Part shown: positions 13,534 through 23,889 of the stretch, in pieces
Layout of the letters: the number at the start of each line of letters is the position of its first letter
Position numbering within the stretch: position 1 is the stretch's first letter
Assembly (NCBI GenBank): GCA_031835245.1
Contig: JAVKOQ010000219.1
Span: forward strand, 1-64,000
DNA from: Balamuthia mandrillaris
Taxonomy: Eukaryota > Discosea > Longamoebia > Balamuthiidae
Direction: 5' to 3'
DNA: 64,000 bases
Notes under the pieces: generated by a model
The model's database searches: none
Seen by the model: the letters and a program-made list of their open reading frames with translations, nothing else
What the model was told of the DNA's origin: nothing
Translations under genes and position numbers: made by a program

Positions 13534-13714
13534 ATCTCGATTGTTTTTTCTGTTCCTTGTCTTTATTTACTCATAACACTTTCATGATGAAAAACAAAAG
13601 CTAATGTCATGGGTACGAAAGGATGAGAAAGCTGCCACAAAACCTGCCAAAGAACCAGTTGCCTCCAGCGACGTCGCCAAGATCCATCCAACAAGGAGTG
13701 GTGGCGGTGTTTAA
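10498..13714 (+). CDS. GPD2: Mitochondrial FAD-dependent glycerol-3-phosphate dehydrogenase
   Basis: Oxidises glycerol 3-phosphate to dihydroxyacetone phosphate and passes electrons to the quinone pool at the inner mitochondrial membrane. Ten exons read in phase: 10498-10828, 10982-11162, 11282-11445, 11543-11764, 11847-12329, 12404-12690, 12774-12896, 13020-13188, 13317-13417 and 13601-13714, together 725 codons with stop. The animal GPD2 protein has almost the same length. Visible features: an N-terminal hydrophobic anchor (GGGALLLGSGALYAY), the FAD-binding VVGGGATGVGVALDA, the family motif TSSRSTKLVHGGVRYLE, and the C-terminal DAO_C region. A C-terminal EF-hand-like segment follows (DPEGEGYISLLG); its loop position 12 is Gly instead of Glu, so calcium binding is doubtful. 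The tail (KPAKEPVASSD) is unstructured. The neighbouring minus-strand BTB-MATH gene ends only 92 bp away. Confidence 0.96.
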
Positions 13715-13806
13715 AACAATACCAAACTTGCTTTTTTTTATTTACAAGAGGAGAAAAGTAAAAAAAAAGCTTTCTCTTTTTCTTTTCTTTTTCTATTTCT
13801 TTTTCT

Positions 13807-14368
13807 TTAAATGTTTTCTTCTAAAGAAGCTTTATGCACAGTTTGAATGACGGACTGGATGATGAGAGTGTCAGAACGTTGAGAGGCGATGCGCTTCAAC
13901 CGGTCTTGGTTGCTAAAATTATAGAAGCCCCAATCTTGTCCTTTCTCTCTAAACTTGCATTTCGTGCGTTTCTTACTGTCCTATGGTTCGTTGTAACAAT
14001 GGTCAGACAGAAAGAAGAAAAGAGAATGAAGGAAGAAAAGAGAAAGTCACTTTTAGATAAGATATAGCGAGAGTAAATTCAACTTCGACCGTGTTGTTGC
14101 ACTGCATGCACTCCAGATAAAGCCCAACCGCATCATCGTCTTTGTGTTTCATCAAATGCAAAGTCCTTTTTGTTGTTGTTTAATACACACGTATCAACAA
14201 AAAACAGCAACGAAAGACGAACCAGAGGTTTCCTCCGATGGAAAATTCTCTGCTGCGAATCTTGTGAGGTTGACGAGACCAACGTTCTATCTCCCAACTC
14301 AGTTCTTTCTTTTCAGTATAGTCCACCCCGAAATAATCTTATTGTCACAGAAAAAACATTATAAGAAC

Positions 14369-14416
<48 letters not shown>

Positions 14417-15360
14417 CTACAAGAAAAGAAACAAGAAAAAAGAAAGAAAGGAAGACAAGAAAGAACAAAAGAATAGTGGCAACAAACCAAGTTCAGCCAT
14501 AACATCAGCTCTCATATCATCAGTGATGGAGGAAGGCATGATGCCCGTACGAAGATAGTCCAACAGAATGGAGAAGAGTTGAGGCGGCCGGTCGATGAAC
14601 ACCCGCCCCTCCTTGTCGGTGGTGAGGTGGTGCCTCCCGCTGAACATCGCCTCCAACATGCTTCCCAGGGCTGCCCCGCTGCACAGCGTTGATTTGAACG
14701 TCGTGAAATGTTCTCCTCCAACATTCTTTTTTTTTTTTTGTTAATGTTTTAACAAAGAAAAAAATGTTAAAATGAATAAAGAAAAAAGAAAAAAGAAAAA
14801 AAGAAGAAAAGAAGAAAAATAGAAATAAAGAAAAAAATAAAAATAAAAAAAATAAAAAAATAAAAAAATAAAAAAATAAAAAATAAAAATTAATAAAGAA
14901 AAAGAAAAATAAAAAAAAATAAAAAAAAAAGAAGAAAAAAGAAGAAAAAAAAGTGATCTCTTACCAGCTCAATGATAGCATCATCAGGCGAAAGCAGGAC
15001 CTTTCCGCTCCCGGTTTCCTCTTCTGCTCCTGCTGCTTCACCTGCCGCCGCCTCCTCTTTGCTCCTTCCGTGGCGGGCTGCATAGGGGGCACCACAGTTT
15101 GCGTGTTGTCGACGACTGCGCCGCAGCGTATGCTCCAACGCCTTGGCGGAGTGCCAGCCACGGGCCTCGCTCAGGATTTCCACTATTCTTTGGCAGTAGG
15201 CCTGCAACAGGGCTTGCTCCTCCACCACAGCTATTTGCTGTCGTACGTTGGCCGTGTCCTCGTCCTCACCACCACCTCCCAGCAAAGCAGAGGAGGAAGA
15301 CGAGGAGAACGATATCATGTCTTCATCCTCTTCGCCCGTTCGTTCATGTTTTGAGCTCAT
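13807..15360 (-). CDS. BTB (T1/KCTD type) - MATH domain protein
   Basis: A minus-strand gene, ATG at 15360 (MSSKHERTG) and TAA at 13807-13809. Exon 1 (15360-14965) is a Ser/Glu-rich, helical N-terminus. Exon 2 (14725-14488) completes a KCTD-type BTB domain: IIELNVGGEHFTTFKSTL, SMLEAMFSGRHHL, VFIDRPPQLFSILLDYLRTG. Exon 3 begins at 14337; the join gives AELDYFGVDY, the usual end of a T1 domain. Exons 3-5 encode a MATH/TRAF-like domain: LSWEIERWSRQP, FSIGGNLW, VGLYLECMQCNNTVEVEFTL, then KGQDWGFYNF. These downstream exons are short and lie in no long open frame. BTB-MATH proteins usually act as cullin-3 substrate adaptors, with MATH binding substrate; here BTB precedes MATH. The function is inferred from the domains. 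Exon 3-5 boundaries were chosen by phase and GT-AG. Confidence 0.82.
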
Positions 15361-15924
15361 GCTGTTTTTTTTGTTTTGTTTGTCGTTTTTTATCAAAAAA
15401 AAAAAAAGAGAGAAGAAGAAGACGTGTTGCGTCTCACGGGTCACTGGGGAGCGCAGCACGATGTTGGGAGCAGCAGCATGGGTTCTCTCGAGCTCATTCC
15501 GTTTAGTTTTCCTTCTTTTCTTTTTTCGATTTCTTTTCCGCATGTTTCCGCCTTAAAAAATACCTTAAAATTCTATCGATATTTTGGTCTCATGTTCTCG
15601 ATATTCTTTGATTTACGATTTTTTTGTCTGGATAAGGATAATTCATCAAAAGGTTCCGATAAACGCAATTAATGGTGTAATCTCGCGATTTTTATCGATT
15701 TTAGGGCAAATGCTGCCATGCGATTGGCGCACCCGTTGCTTTGACTGTATTAAAACGGGAACGAGCGTTACATTCATTGTTATAACAAAAAAAAAAATGT
15801 TCCGATGGATATTCTTCTGTTCTTTTGGAACTCTTCTTCTCCCGAACCTGTAGACCACGTTTCTTTCTCCCGTGAAAGAAAAATAAAGAAAAAAAAAAAC
15901 AAAGAAAGAGAAAAATAAAGAAAG
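15361..15924. promoter_or_regulatory. Divergent promoter region with two ATCGAT motifs
   Basis: The intergenic stretch between the BTB-MATH gene (-) and the ankyrin gene (+). It has TATCGATA at about 15574-15581 and TATCGATT at about 15693-15700. The A-rich segment at 15880-15924 precedes the ankyrin ATG. No gene was seen. Confidence 0.35.
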
Positions 15925-16192
15925 ATGAAGCTCGCCACCAACAAAAAGAAGAAAGGAAAGCTCAAGGCGGAGGAGGCCAAGAGCGTGGACGCCAAAACCG
16001 GGGAGGGCGCGTTACACAAGGCGTGCTCCGTGGCAGAGCCGGACGTGGAGCACATCAAGGAGTTGGTGCGGTTAGGGGCGGATCCTTTGGGCAAGGACAG
16101 GGACGAATGGACCCCTTTGCATTACCTCTGCAAAAACTGTTCTTTCCTTAAGCCCATGGATGCCATTTCCATCATGCACTTCTTTGGTAATG

Positions 16193-16226
<34 letters not shown>

Positions 16227-17146
16227 CCCCTCTCTCTCCCTCTACTCTCAACTGCTCTCGTTCTTTCTTGTTCGATGCTCTCTCTCTCTCTGTCTCTCTC
16301 CCTCTCTCCCTCTCATGTCATCTTATGACCTCGGAAAAACCTCAACAGTGGAAAAAGGAGCGGATCCACAAGCCCGAACACGAGACCAAACCACTCCGCT
16401 GCATTACTTTGCTCAACACGCGCCATCACAGGACCCCGGCGAGATCAGCCGCTTCGCTCTCTTCCTTAATGCTCTCTTGGAACGTGGTGCTGACATCAAC
16501 GCGGTGAACAAGTCGTTAGAAACGCCTCTTCACAAAGCAGCGATGTATGGTAGCCTTGCCATGGTCTTGTTGTTGCTTGGCAAAGGAGCTGATCTTACTC
16601 CTCATACAAAGTTTGTCTTCTCCTTCTTGTTTCTCTTAGTGTTGCGTTGTTCTTTCTTCTTCTTGTTCTCGTTCATTTCCTCTTTCCTCATCTACCGCTT
16701 CTCTTCATCCCGTTCTTCTTGTGGTCGTTTGCTGAGACTCTCTTAAAACACCATTACAAAACAAAGACGAGGAATGACGGTTCTTCACTATGCGGTAATG
16801 TCTCTGAAGCTTCCCATTGTGCAACATCTTATAACACTTGGAATGGACCCAACTGAAGGTATTTCCTTTGCCATTTTATTGATAAAGATTCTTCTATAAC
16901 ACCCTACTGTCCCCTCAGTAAAAGGAAGTTGTGGCTCCGCTCTTGACGCCGCAAGACAATACAAAGGAAGCACCGATGGAGAGAAAATGGTTTCTATTCT
17001 TACTGGTTCGTTCTTTTCTTTCGTTTCTTTTGATCACATCGTTTTTTCTTTCTTGTCGTTTCTTGTCGTTTCTTTCTTTCTTTCTTGTCGTTTCTTTCTT
17101 TCTTTCTTTCTTGTCGTTTCTTTCTTGTCGTTTCTTTCTTGTCGTT

Positions 17147-17186
<40 letters not shown>

Positions 17187-17555
17187 GCTTTCTTGCTTTC
17201 TTTCTTGCTTTCTCTCTTTCTTTCTTTTCTAATATGCAATCAAAACGAACAAACCAAAGGACAAACAAAGCCGTTTCAAAAAGTGGCTAGCGTATCAGGG
17301 GTACCAACACGAGAGCATCACCACCGCACGCCTCTCCTACGAGCAAGAACGTTGGAAACGTTTCTCAACAGTTCGTCTGCTGCTTCCTCCCACAAAACCA
17401 TCAACACAAAAGAGCAAGAAGAAGAAGAAACAGAAGAACAGCAGACGGAAAGGAGGACGAGATCGCCCACGGTACGACGGCTGGAGGAAGGCGCCAACCT
17501 GAACGACCTTGTGGATGATTTGTTTTCCGAGTACGATGCTTCCTCCTCCACCTGA
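15925..17555 (+). CDS. Ankyrin repeat protein
   Basis: Start ATG 15925, with a basic Lys-rich N-terminus (MKLATNKKKKGKLK). Ankyrin units follow across several exons: TGEGALHKACSV, DEWTPLHYLCKNCS, DQTTPLHYFAQHAP, SLETPLHKAAMYGSLAMV, MTVLHYAVMSLKLPIVQHL, and SCGSALDAARQYKGS. The introns are CT-rich (about 16187-16350) and a TTTC/TTGTC repeat (about 17010-17240). The last exon is uncertain because two frames are open there. One ends at 17555 with an acidic tail (NLNDLVDDLFSEYD) and fits a donor at TTACTG|GTTCG. The other ends at 17502 with an aromatic, helical stretch (FKKWLAYQGYQHESI) and fits a donor at AAAATG|GTTTC. It is probably a scaffold; no catalytic domain was seen. Confidence 0.75.
17010..17240. 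repeat. TTTC / TTGTC microsatellite in the last intron of the ankyrin gene
   Basis: About 200 bp of tttc and cgtttcttgt units on the sense strand, placed between the DGEKM-coding exon and the last exon. No other feature was seen in it. Confidence 0.9.
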
Positions 17556-17711
17556 CAGTGCATGGTGGAAGAACAACAATAAGCATGTCTCCATGTGTAA
17601 CGAATGAAACGCAAGAGAAGGAGAGAAAAGGCACGTATGACGTCATTCGTGGATCAACCAATAATGGATAGAGATAATATTTTTAATTTGTTACTGTATT
17701 TGCCAACAACT

Positions 17712-17783
17712 TCCCCTGTGGTGTAGTCGGCAGCACTTCCGCCTGTCACGCGGACAACCCGGGTTCGATTCCCGGCGGGGGAG
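17712..17783 (+). tRNA. tRNA-Asp (GTC)
   Basis: A 72-nt cloverleaf. Acceptor TCCCCTG pairs with CGGGGGA, with discriminator G; the anticodon loop is CTGTCAC with anticodon GTC; the T arm is CCGGGTTCGATTCCCGG. There is no intron and no encoded CCA. A T-run starts about 6 nt downstream, as for a Pol III terminator. It is identical to the three other copies in this window. Confidence 0.96.
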
Positions 17784-18147
17784 TTCTCTTTTTTTGTTAG
17801 TTCTAATTTTTATTCGCTTTTTCACATGATTTTTTTTTTCCTCCTCAAAAGTGTCCCTCTGTTTCCAAATGTTGTTTGTTGGCTTTTTCATTATTCTCTT
17901 TTGTTTTTCGTTCTTGGTTTTGTGATGCTGATTCAAAAGGGCAATGCTAATGTTTCAAGCAGCCTTGTGGTGATCAAGCTCTTGATACAAAAGATATCGT
18001 GATACATTGTTGCTGTATATCCAATCCCAATTGATTCAAACGTGGGCAGTACAGGTCGGCCCAAAAAATATATCGTCCATCCCCCAGTACGTGTGTGAAA
18101 CCGAAAAAAGAGGACCACCAAAAAAAGCAAGCACAAAAAACAGTGAA
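17784..18147. other. Spacer between inverted tRNA-Asp genes
   Basis: 364 bp, A/T-rich, with T-runs next to each tRNA 3' end. No coding feature was seen. Confidence 0.4.
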
Positions 18148-18219
18148 CTCCCCCGCCGGGAATCGAACCCGGGTTGTCCGCGTGACAGGCGGAAGTGCTG
18201 CCGACTACACCACAGGGGA
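18148..18219 (-). tRNA. tRNA-Asp (GTC), inverted copy
   Basis: The same 72-nt tRNA on the minus strand, 364 bp from the plus-strand copy and pointing toward it, so the pair forms a large inverted repeat. Its flanks match the other copies only for a few bases (AAC before, TTCAC after). Confidence 0.96.
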
Positions 18220-18383
18220 AGTTTTGAGATATTCCGTTTCTTGCTCTACACCAAAACGAAGCGTTCTGCTCTGTTTTGGGCGAATTTTTCCATTTTCTAC
18301 TTTCTTTTCAACGGAATTTCGCTTCTAAAATTTTAATTTCCAAGAAATATTTCGCGAACAAAGAAGAAGGATAAGCCAAGGGA

Positions 18384-19205
18384 ATGTGCGGCAGAGCGGC
18401 CTGCTCTCTTTCTCCCGATGTGATTCAAAAGACGGTGGGGGGAAATGGCCGCTGGGACGACAAAAGCAAGTACACGCCTTCCTTCAACGCAAGCGCTGGT
18501 TCCTACCTGCCTGCGGTTCTTTGCGAAAGCGCCCTTGACCGCGTCATCGCCTCCGCTTCAGCTCCTGCTGCTACTGCTTCCGCTTCTTCGTCCTCCGCTT
18601 TGGCGACAACGCAGCTGCATCGCGGCCAACCCACTTGCCAACAACGTTGTATCGTGTCCATGCGTTGGGGTTTGTTGCGCTCCCAAACCTCCAAAGTATA
18701 TCTCCCCTTCTCTTATCGTTCTCTTCTCTTGGTTGCTCTCTTCCCTCTTCTCTGCTGGCCGTTGTTTGTTGTTCTCTCTTTCTTCTTCTCGCCTAAACAA
18801 AAAGCGTTCTCCGAAACAAACAGTTTCCACACATGACACGAGCGGCCATCAACGCAAGAGCAGAAACGCTCACCTCCAAGCCGATGTTCCGAGGGTTGTT
18901 GCGGCAGCACCGAGCGGTGGTGGTGATGGAGGGCTTCTATGAGTGGGCCAAGTTCAAAACCTCTTCGGGCTTGGAGACGAAGAAGCCCTATTACTTTCAT
19001 TCTAACGACCCACAAGCCAATCTGCTCTATCTTGCTGCTTTGTACGAACCTTGCTTTTCTCCTGCAGGTACCTGGTCTTTCTTCTTCTTCTTCTTCTTCT
19101 TCTTCTTCTTCTTCTTCTTCTTCTTCTACTTCTTCTTCTTCCTCTTCTTCTTGTTCTTCTTGTTCTTGTTCTTCTTGTTCTTCTTCTTCTTGTTCTTCTT
19201 CTTCT

Positions 19206-19239
<34 letters not shown>

Positions 19240-20901
19240 GTTCTTCTTCTTCTTCTTGTTCTTCTTGTTCTTCTTCTTCTTGTTCTTCTTGTTCTTCTTC
19301 TTCTTCTTCTTCTTCTTCTTCTTCTTCATCTTCTTCTTCATCTTCTAACGAAACAATACAGGAGAATTACAATACGAATTCACGATCATAACTACGAAGG
19401 CGGTATCCGAGTTGGAATGGATCCATGATCGAATGCCTGTCATCCTTTCCCCTAAGGCCATCGGTTTGTGCTTGCAGACGCCTCTTCAATCCTCTTTGCT
19501 TGCTTCATTTCTTTAGGCTTTTCTTCTACTCTCTTTCTTTGTGACTTGATTCCTCATTATTCACATGCCTAAAAAGATACGTGGCTTCAAGATAACAACG
19601 ACGTGGATAAAGTGCTTGCAGTGCTGCAACAAGAACAATCAACAAAATGCTCCCTTTCGTGGTATCCTGTTTCTCCCCAAGTAAACTTCATGAAGAACAA
19701 CCACCCCGGATTGTTGATGGAAGTAAAAGATGACGTAGCACCCAAAGTTCACGGCAGAAGTCCTCCTTTCAAACGACCAAAGCAAGAGTTTCGTTCACCT
19801 CTTCCTGTTAGTCCTTATTCTCCTTCTCCCGTTTCTCCTTCTTCTCCTCCATTCCTTTCGCCTGCTTCACCGCAAGCACAATTGCTGCAAGTAAAACAAG
19901 AGCCAATGTCAATAAGTGAAGACGGGCGAAATGCAATAGCTGCTTCTGAATGGGCTACAAGAGGAAGAATGCAAGAAACAAACATCACCACGAACAACGA
20001 TTCCCTTTCCTCCTCCTCTTCTTCTGCTTCTGCTTCTTCTTCTTCTGGTGACATCAAAGAACAATTGCAGCGGTTTAAGTACATACCAAAACCACAACCG
20101 CAAGAACAAGACAGAAATAGCGAGGAAGAAAGGGAAGAGCTTCGGCGCATCTTGCAGCTGGTCTACGCTGGAAAAGACTCGCTTTACTCTCAAGAAGAAT
20201 ACGATGATGAAGACGACGATGAACAACATCATCAACAAACTCATCAACAACAACAAAAAAGAACTGTGACAGAGTTTGAGTTACACGGAAGATTGCCTGA
20301 GGGATGGAGGATGGAAGTGAAGACGCGACGAAGCGGATGCCATGAAGGAAGACAATATCGCATTTGGAGAAGCCCCACCGGCAAACGTTTTCGCAGCAAG
20401 AAGCAAGTCAAAAAAGCTCTTCTTCAGGACGGAGAAGGAGAAGATAGTACCCTGTCTAGCTTCAAACGAGGACCTGTTGAACTATTTCCAACCACAAATA
20501 GAACAGAAGAAGAGAATGATGCAATGAGATTGGAAAAAGGAGAGAACTCAACTTTCTCATCACCCCCAGAAGATGAAGAAGACGAAGAAGATTATGAAGC
20601 AGAAGATGAAGATGACGACGCTTCTGTTGAAGTGTTATACTACAACACAGCGACTCAACAATGGGAAGCCGTCAAAGGAGAAGAAGAGAAAGGCAAAGAC
20701 TCTCAAGAGCATGCTCTTTCTTCTTCCTCTCAACCACAGCAAGGAGAGGAACGCGTGAAAGCCTTTTTACAACGCAACAAAAAGCGACCACGAGAAGAAA
20801 TGACGCGCTCTCAAAGCGCTGAAGGAGAAGCTATGCGACATCAATCCGATTCTTCTTTCTTTCCGGCTTCATCCAATCAACCGCAACATCATTCTTTGTG
20901 A
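18384..20901 (+). CDS. SRAP (HMCES-type) protein fused to a methyl-CpG-binding-like domain
   Basis: Four exons read in phase: 18384-18695, 18824-19067, 19362-19463 and 19577-20901, giving 660 residues. The first 225 or so residues are an SRAP domain. Catalytic Cys2 is exposed after Met removal (MCGRAAC). Also present are NARAET, GFYEW with its Glu, and HDRMPVIL with its His; these are the residues HMCES uses to crosslink abasic sites in single-stranded DNA. The C-terminal half is long and disordered (Pro/Ser, Gln and acidic runs) but holds an MBD/TAM-like segment at about 20281-20415: LPEGWRMEVKTRRSG, then YRIWRSPTGKRFRSKKQV. The MBD family pattern is LPxGW...R.SG...Y.SP.GK.FRSK, so the match is good. 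It probably acts in the nucleus on damaged or modified DNA. The intron at 19068-19361 is a TTC/TTG repeat. The fusion itself is read within one exon and needs no splice guess. Confidence 0.9.
19075..19348. repeat. (TTC)n with interspersed TTG, intron 2 of the SRAP-MBD gene
   Basis: About 270 bp of TTC units with periodic TTG interruptions on the sense strand. It begins a few bases after the donor (GCAG|GTACC) and ends about 15 bp before the acceptor. Confidence 0.95.
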
Positions 20902-20951
20902 AAGGAGAAGAAGAGAAGACGCCTTTTTGTATAAGTTGTTCATGTTGTTTA

Positions 20952-22537
20952 TCAATCTTTCCGTTTCTCTTTTTCTTTTTGTTGTTGCATTTGTCGTTCC
21001 TGTTGCCTTTGCTCAAACGCTTCTTCTCTCCGTCTCTGTCTCATTCTCAGCGCTTCCAACATTGCTTCCAATGATGTATTTATGCTTTCTCCTTCCTCTT
21101 CCTCCTCTTCACTTGTTTCTTCTTCTTCGTCGTCGTCTTCGTCGCTTTCTTCTCCTTCCGCTGATTCTCTTCCGCTTCTTTCTTCTGTTGTTGCCGTTGC
21201 CGTTGCTGCATTGGCATGACGTTGATAAAACAGATAAAGGTCCAAAGCACGCGCAAAGTCATCCGCCATTTCGTTGATCATGCTGAGCAGATCCGCAGAT
21301 GCATTGTCGGTACCGACCTGCTCCACGAGAGCGGGCCATTCCATGTTGGTGGAGAACGTGAAGTTGTGTTGATGAAAGATTTGGAGGATATGATCTCCGT
21401 ATTTGCTCATCAGCGCCTCCACTGCTGCATGATGGTTTGCTAAGAAAGTATCCTCTGCGCTCATCGATGTCGCTTTGGAAGATGTGTCTTCGTTGGCATC
21501 TTCTTCACCTTCTTCATTGTTGTGATGATTCGGAGATGGAGAAGAAGGGTGCAGAGTTGGTTCGATGGGTGGAGAGATGGTTAACACAAGTCCCTCTCTT
21601 CTTACTTTGCGATGTAATCCTTCTGGTGACCACGTTATTACTGCTCTCTAATTTTTGTTGTTCGTTAGTCATTTTTTTTTAAAAGTAAAGAAGCAAAGAA
21701 GAAAAGAAGCAAGAGACAAGAAGAAGAACGAAGCCAAAGACAGAATAATGAGGAAAGAGGAGAAGGAAATAAACCGAATCAATAGAACTAGAAGCAAGAC
21801 GAAGCGGCTGTTGGGGAACAGCATGAACCAAATGGACGACGGTGGCGGGCACCGTCAAGCGGGCAGCTAAAGCGCCTGACTCTCGCTCATAGATGTAGAT
21901 GTTGCTGTCCTCCGAGCCGGTTACTATGTGCCGCTCATCGTTTATGAAGCAGGATGAGACGTTGTAGCCGATACATCGGTGCCCTTTGTATTGACGAAGC
22001 AGGCCATCCTCTCTGCGAACAGAGCAAGAAAGAAAATATTTGAGGGCAAAAATAAAGAAAGAGAAGTTGAAAGATGTGAGCAAGAAAAAAGAATGAAAGG
22101 AAAAGAAGAAAGAAATAGAATGATGAATTACTCTGAAGCATTGCGGTGACGATGATGAGAGAGTGCACGTATGTCCCAAAGTCGAAGAGTGGAGTCGCGT
22201 CCACTGGTAAGAATGCACATATCATCTTCGGTGATGAGTGCACCATTTACTTTGCCTTCGTGAGACAAAACCTCTAATACCGGCTTGCTTTTGTTCAATG
22301 CTCGTCTGCATCGTCAAAGTTAGAAATGACTCAGTTACAGAAAAATAAAAAATAGAAAAGAACGAAGAAGAAAGGAGAGAGGACGAACCTATCCCATATT
22401 TTAAGAAAACCATCGCGAGCACCAGAGATAAACACGTTTGGCTGCAAGTTGGCAAAGTTGAGGCTGTTGATCGTGTTCAAGTCTGAGGCTGACTATTGTT
22501 TCATTTTTCATATCAGAGCAAACCGTTGAGGATGCAA

Positions 22538-22579
<42 letters not shown>

Positions 22580-23686
22580 ATGTACAGTGGAGACATCGTG
22601 AATACGAAAAATAGGAACGCCTGCAGCAACATCCCACCCATATATCTTTGATGAGACACAGCCAGACAGCAACGTTTCATTTGTCTTTGTCAACGCCAAA
22701 CAACGAATCCAGTCTGTGAAGAAAAGAGAAGTCGTCGGTCAGACAACAAGCGAACACAACAGAAAACAGAGCAGCAGAGAAGCAGGGAGCGAGAGGAGAG
22801 AGAGAGAACGATAAAGAAAAAGAGAGCGAGCAGGACACGAACCGTTGTGCTCCGTATAGGTTACAACAGGTTTGAAGTTATCCCAAAGGGTTATCGTCTT
22901 GTCCAACGAGCCCGTAAAAAACGCATTCCGTCCGCTCATCAACGCCCTCTGCTGTTCTCCTTCTGCTTCTGCTTCTTCGTCTTCTTCTTCTTCTTCTTCT
23001 TCCTCTTTACTTTCATCCTCTCCTCCTCCTTCTCCTCCTCCTTCTTCTCCTCTTTCCGCCTCCGCCTCTTCTCTCTCCAAGAAAGCATCCCACGGAGAAG
23101 AAGCCAAGGAAGAGGAAGAAGAAGACGAAGCAGAAGGAGAGGAATGCCACCAACAAAGAGCAGTCACGATTTCAGAGTGGTGGCGAAGGGTGTGCAGCAG
23201 CCGTCCTCCTCCTCCTCCTCCTCCTTGCTGGCCTCCGCGGCCACCGCTGCGGTGGGTGCCCCAGATTTGAATCCATTCGGTGCCGCCGGTGGCCAGCAGG
23301 GAGCCGTCCTGGTTCCACTGCAGACAGAACAGGCAGCCCAGCTCCTCTTCCAACCGTTGGTCGATGCGTGCCTCCGGGCTGTTAAGGTTGTGGTTGTGGT
23401 TGTGGAAGAGAGCGGAGGAAGAAGAGGAGGAAGAGGAAGAGGAGGAGGCAGGGTATAGGATTTGCTCCGGTTGGAGTTTTGGGAGGAGCAGATCCTGGCA
23501 GGAGCGAGTGTAGAGGGTTTTGCTGTGGGGACTGCGTTGGTTACGGAGGAAGAGGTGGTGGAGGTTCGTCCTTGTGGTAGCAGCAGCAGCAGCAGCAGCA
23601 GGGCAACACCTTTTCTTCTTCGTTTTCGTTTCTTCCATCTCTCCGTTTTCTTTTTGGTTATTTTCGTTTAGGATTTGTGCAATCAT
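20952..23686 (-). CDS. WD40 repeat protein, possible CRL4 (DCAF-like) receptor
   Basis: A minus-strand gene with at least five exons. The start is uncertain: ATG 23686 (MIAQILNEN) or 23638 (MEETKTKKK). The N-terminus is low complexity. WD units then read LFCLQWNQDGSLLATGG..IQIWG, NAFFTGSLDKTITLWDNF, IRCLALTKTNETLLSG..KIYGWD, VFISGARDGFLKIWDR, CILTSGRDSTLRLWDIRA, and HIVTGSEDSNIYIYERESG. The WDIR ending fits the WDxR (DWD) motif of DDB1-binding receptors; this is suggestive only. The last exon (21587-20952) adds a helical region and a long acidic Glu/Asp run, ending in Lys/Gln-rich sequence. Poly-Gly, poly-Ser and acidic inserts interrupt the WD blades. The stop at 20952 lies 50 bp from the convergent SRAP-MBD stop. 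Confidence 0.75.
22538..22576. repeat. (GA)n microsatellite, intron of the WD40 gene
   Basis: A pure GA run on the + strand (CT in the transcript), between two WD40 exons. Confidence 0.9.
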
Positions 23687-23889
23687 TGTGCATTTCTTCA
23701 GCACGATAACGTCTACAAGAAATACATATGGAGAACAAAACCAACACAAATACAGCACAACCGCAGCTCGTCAAATCTCTTCTGGAGAAAAACCCGCCAA
23801 TAGGAGAATTTCAACTAATGTACCGAACCAATCGGGCAAACCTCTTCAAATAAAATAAAAGAAAGTTGAAAGAAAGAAAACAAAAAAAA
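23687..23889. promoter_or_regulatory. Short divergent promoter region
   Basis: Only about 200 bp separate the WD40 start (-) and the lipase start (+), so the two genes must share this space for initiation. No specific motif is claimed. Confidence 0.4.

Noticed and set aside
17712-18219. Inverted tRNA copies as ends of a transposon
   Set aside because: The similarity covers only the tRNA and a few flanking bases; there is no transposase and no target duplication.
19051-19428. Poly-Leu or poly-Phe frame that could look like membrane segments
   Set aside because: It is a TTC/TTG repeat with exact donor and acceptor sites on each side. Removing it restores the SRAP frame.
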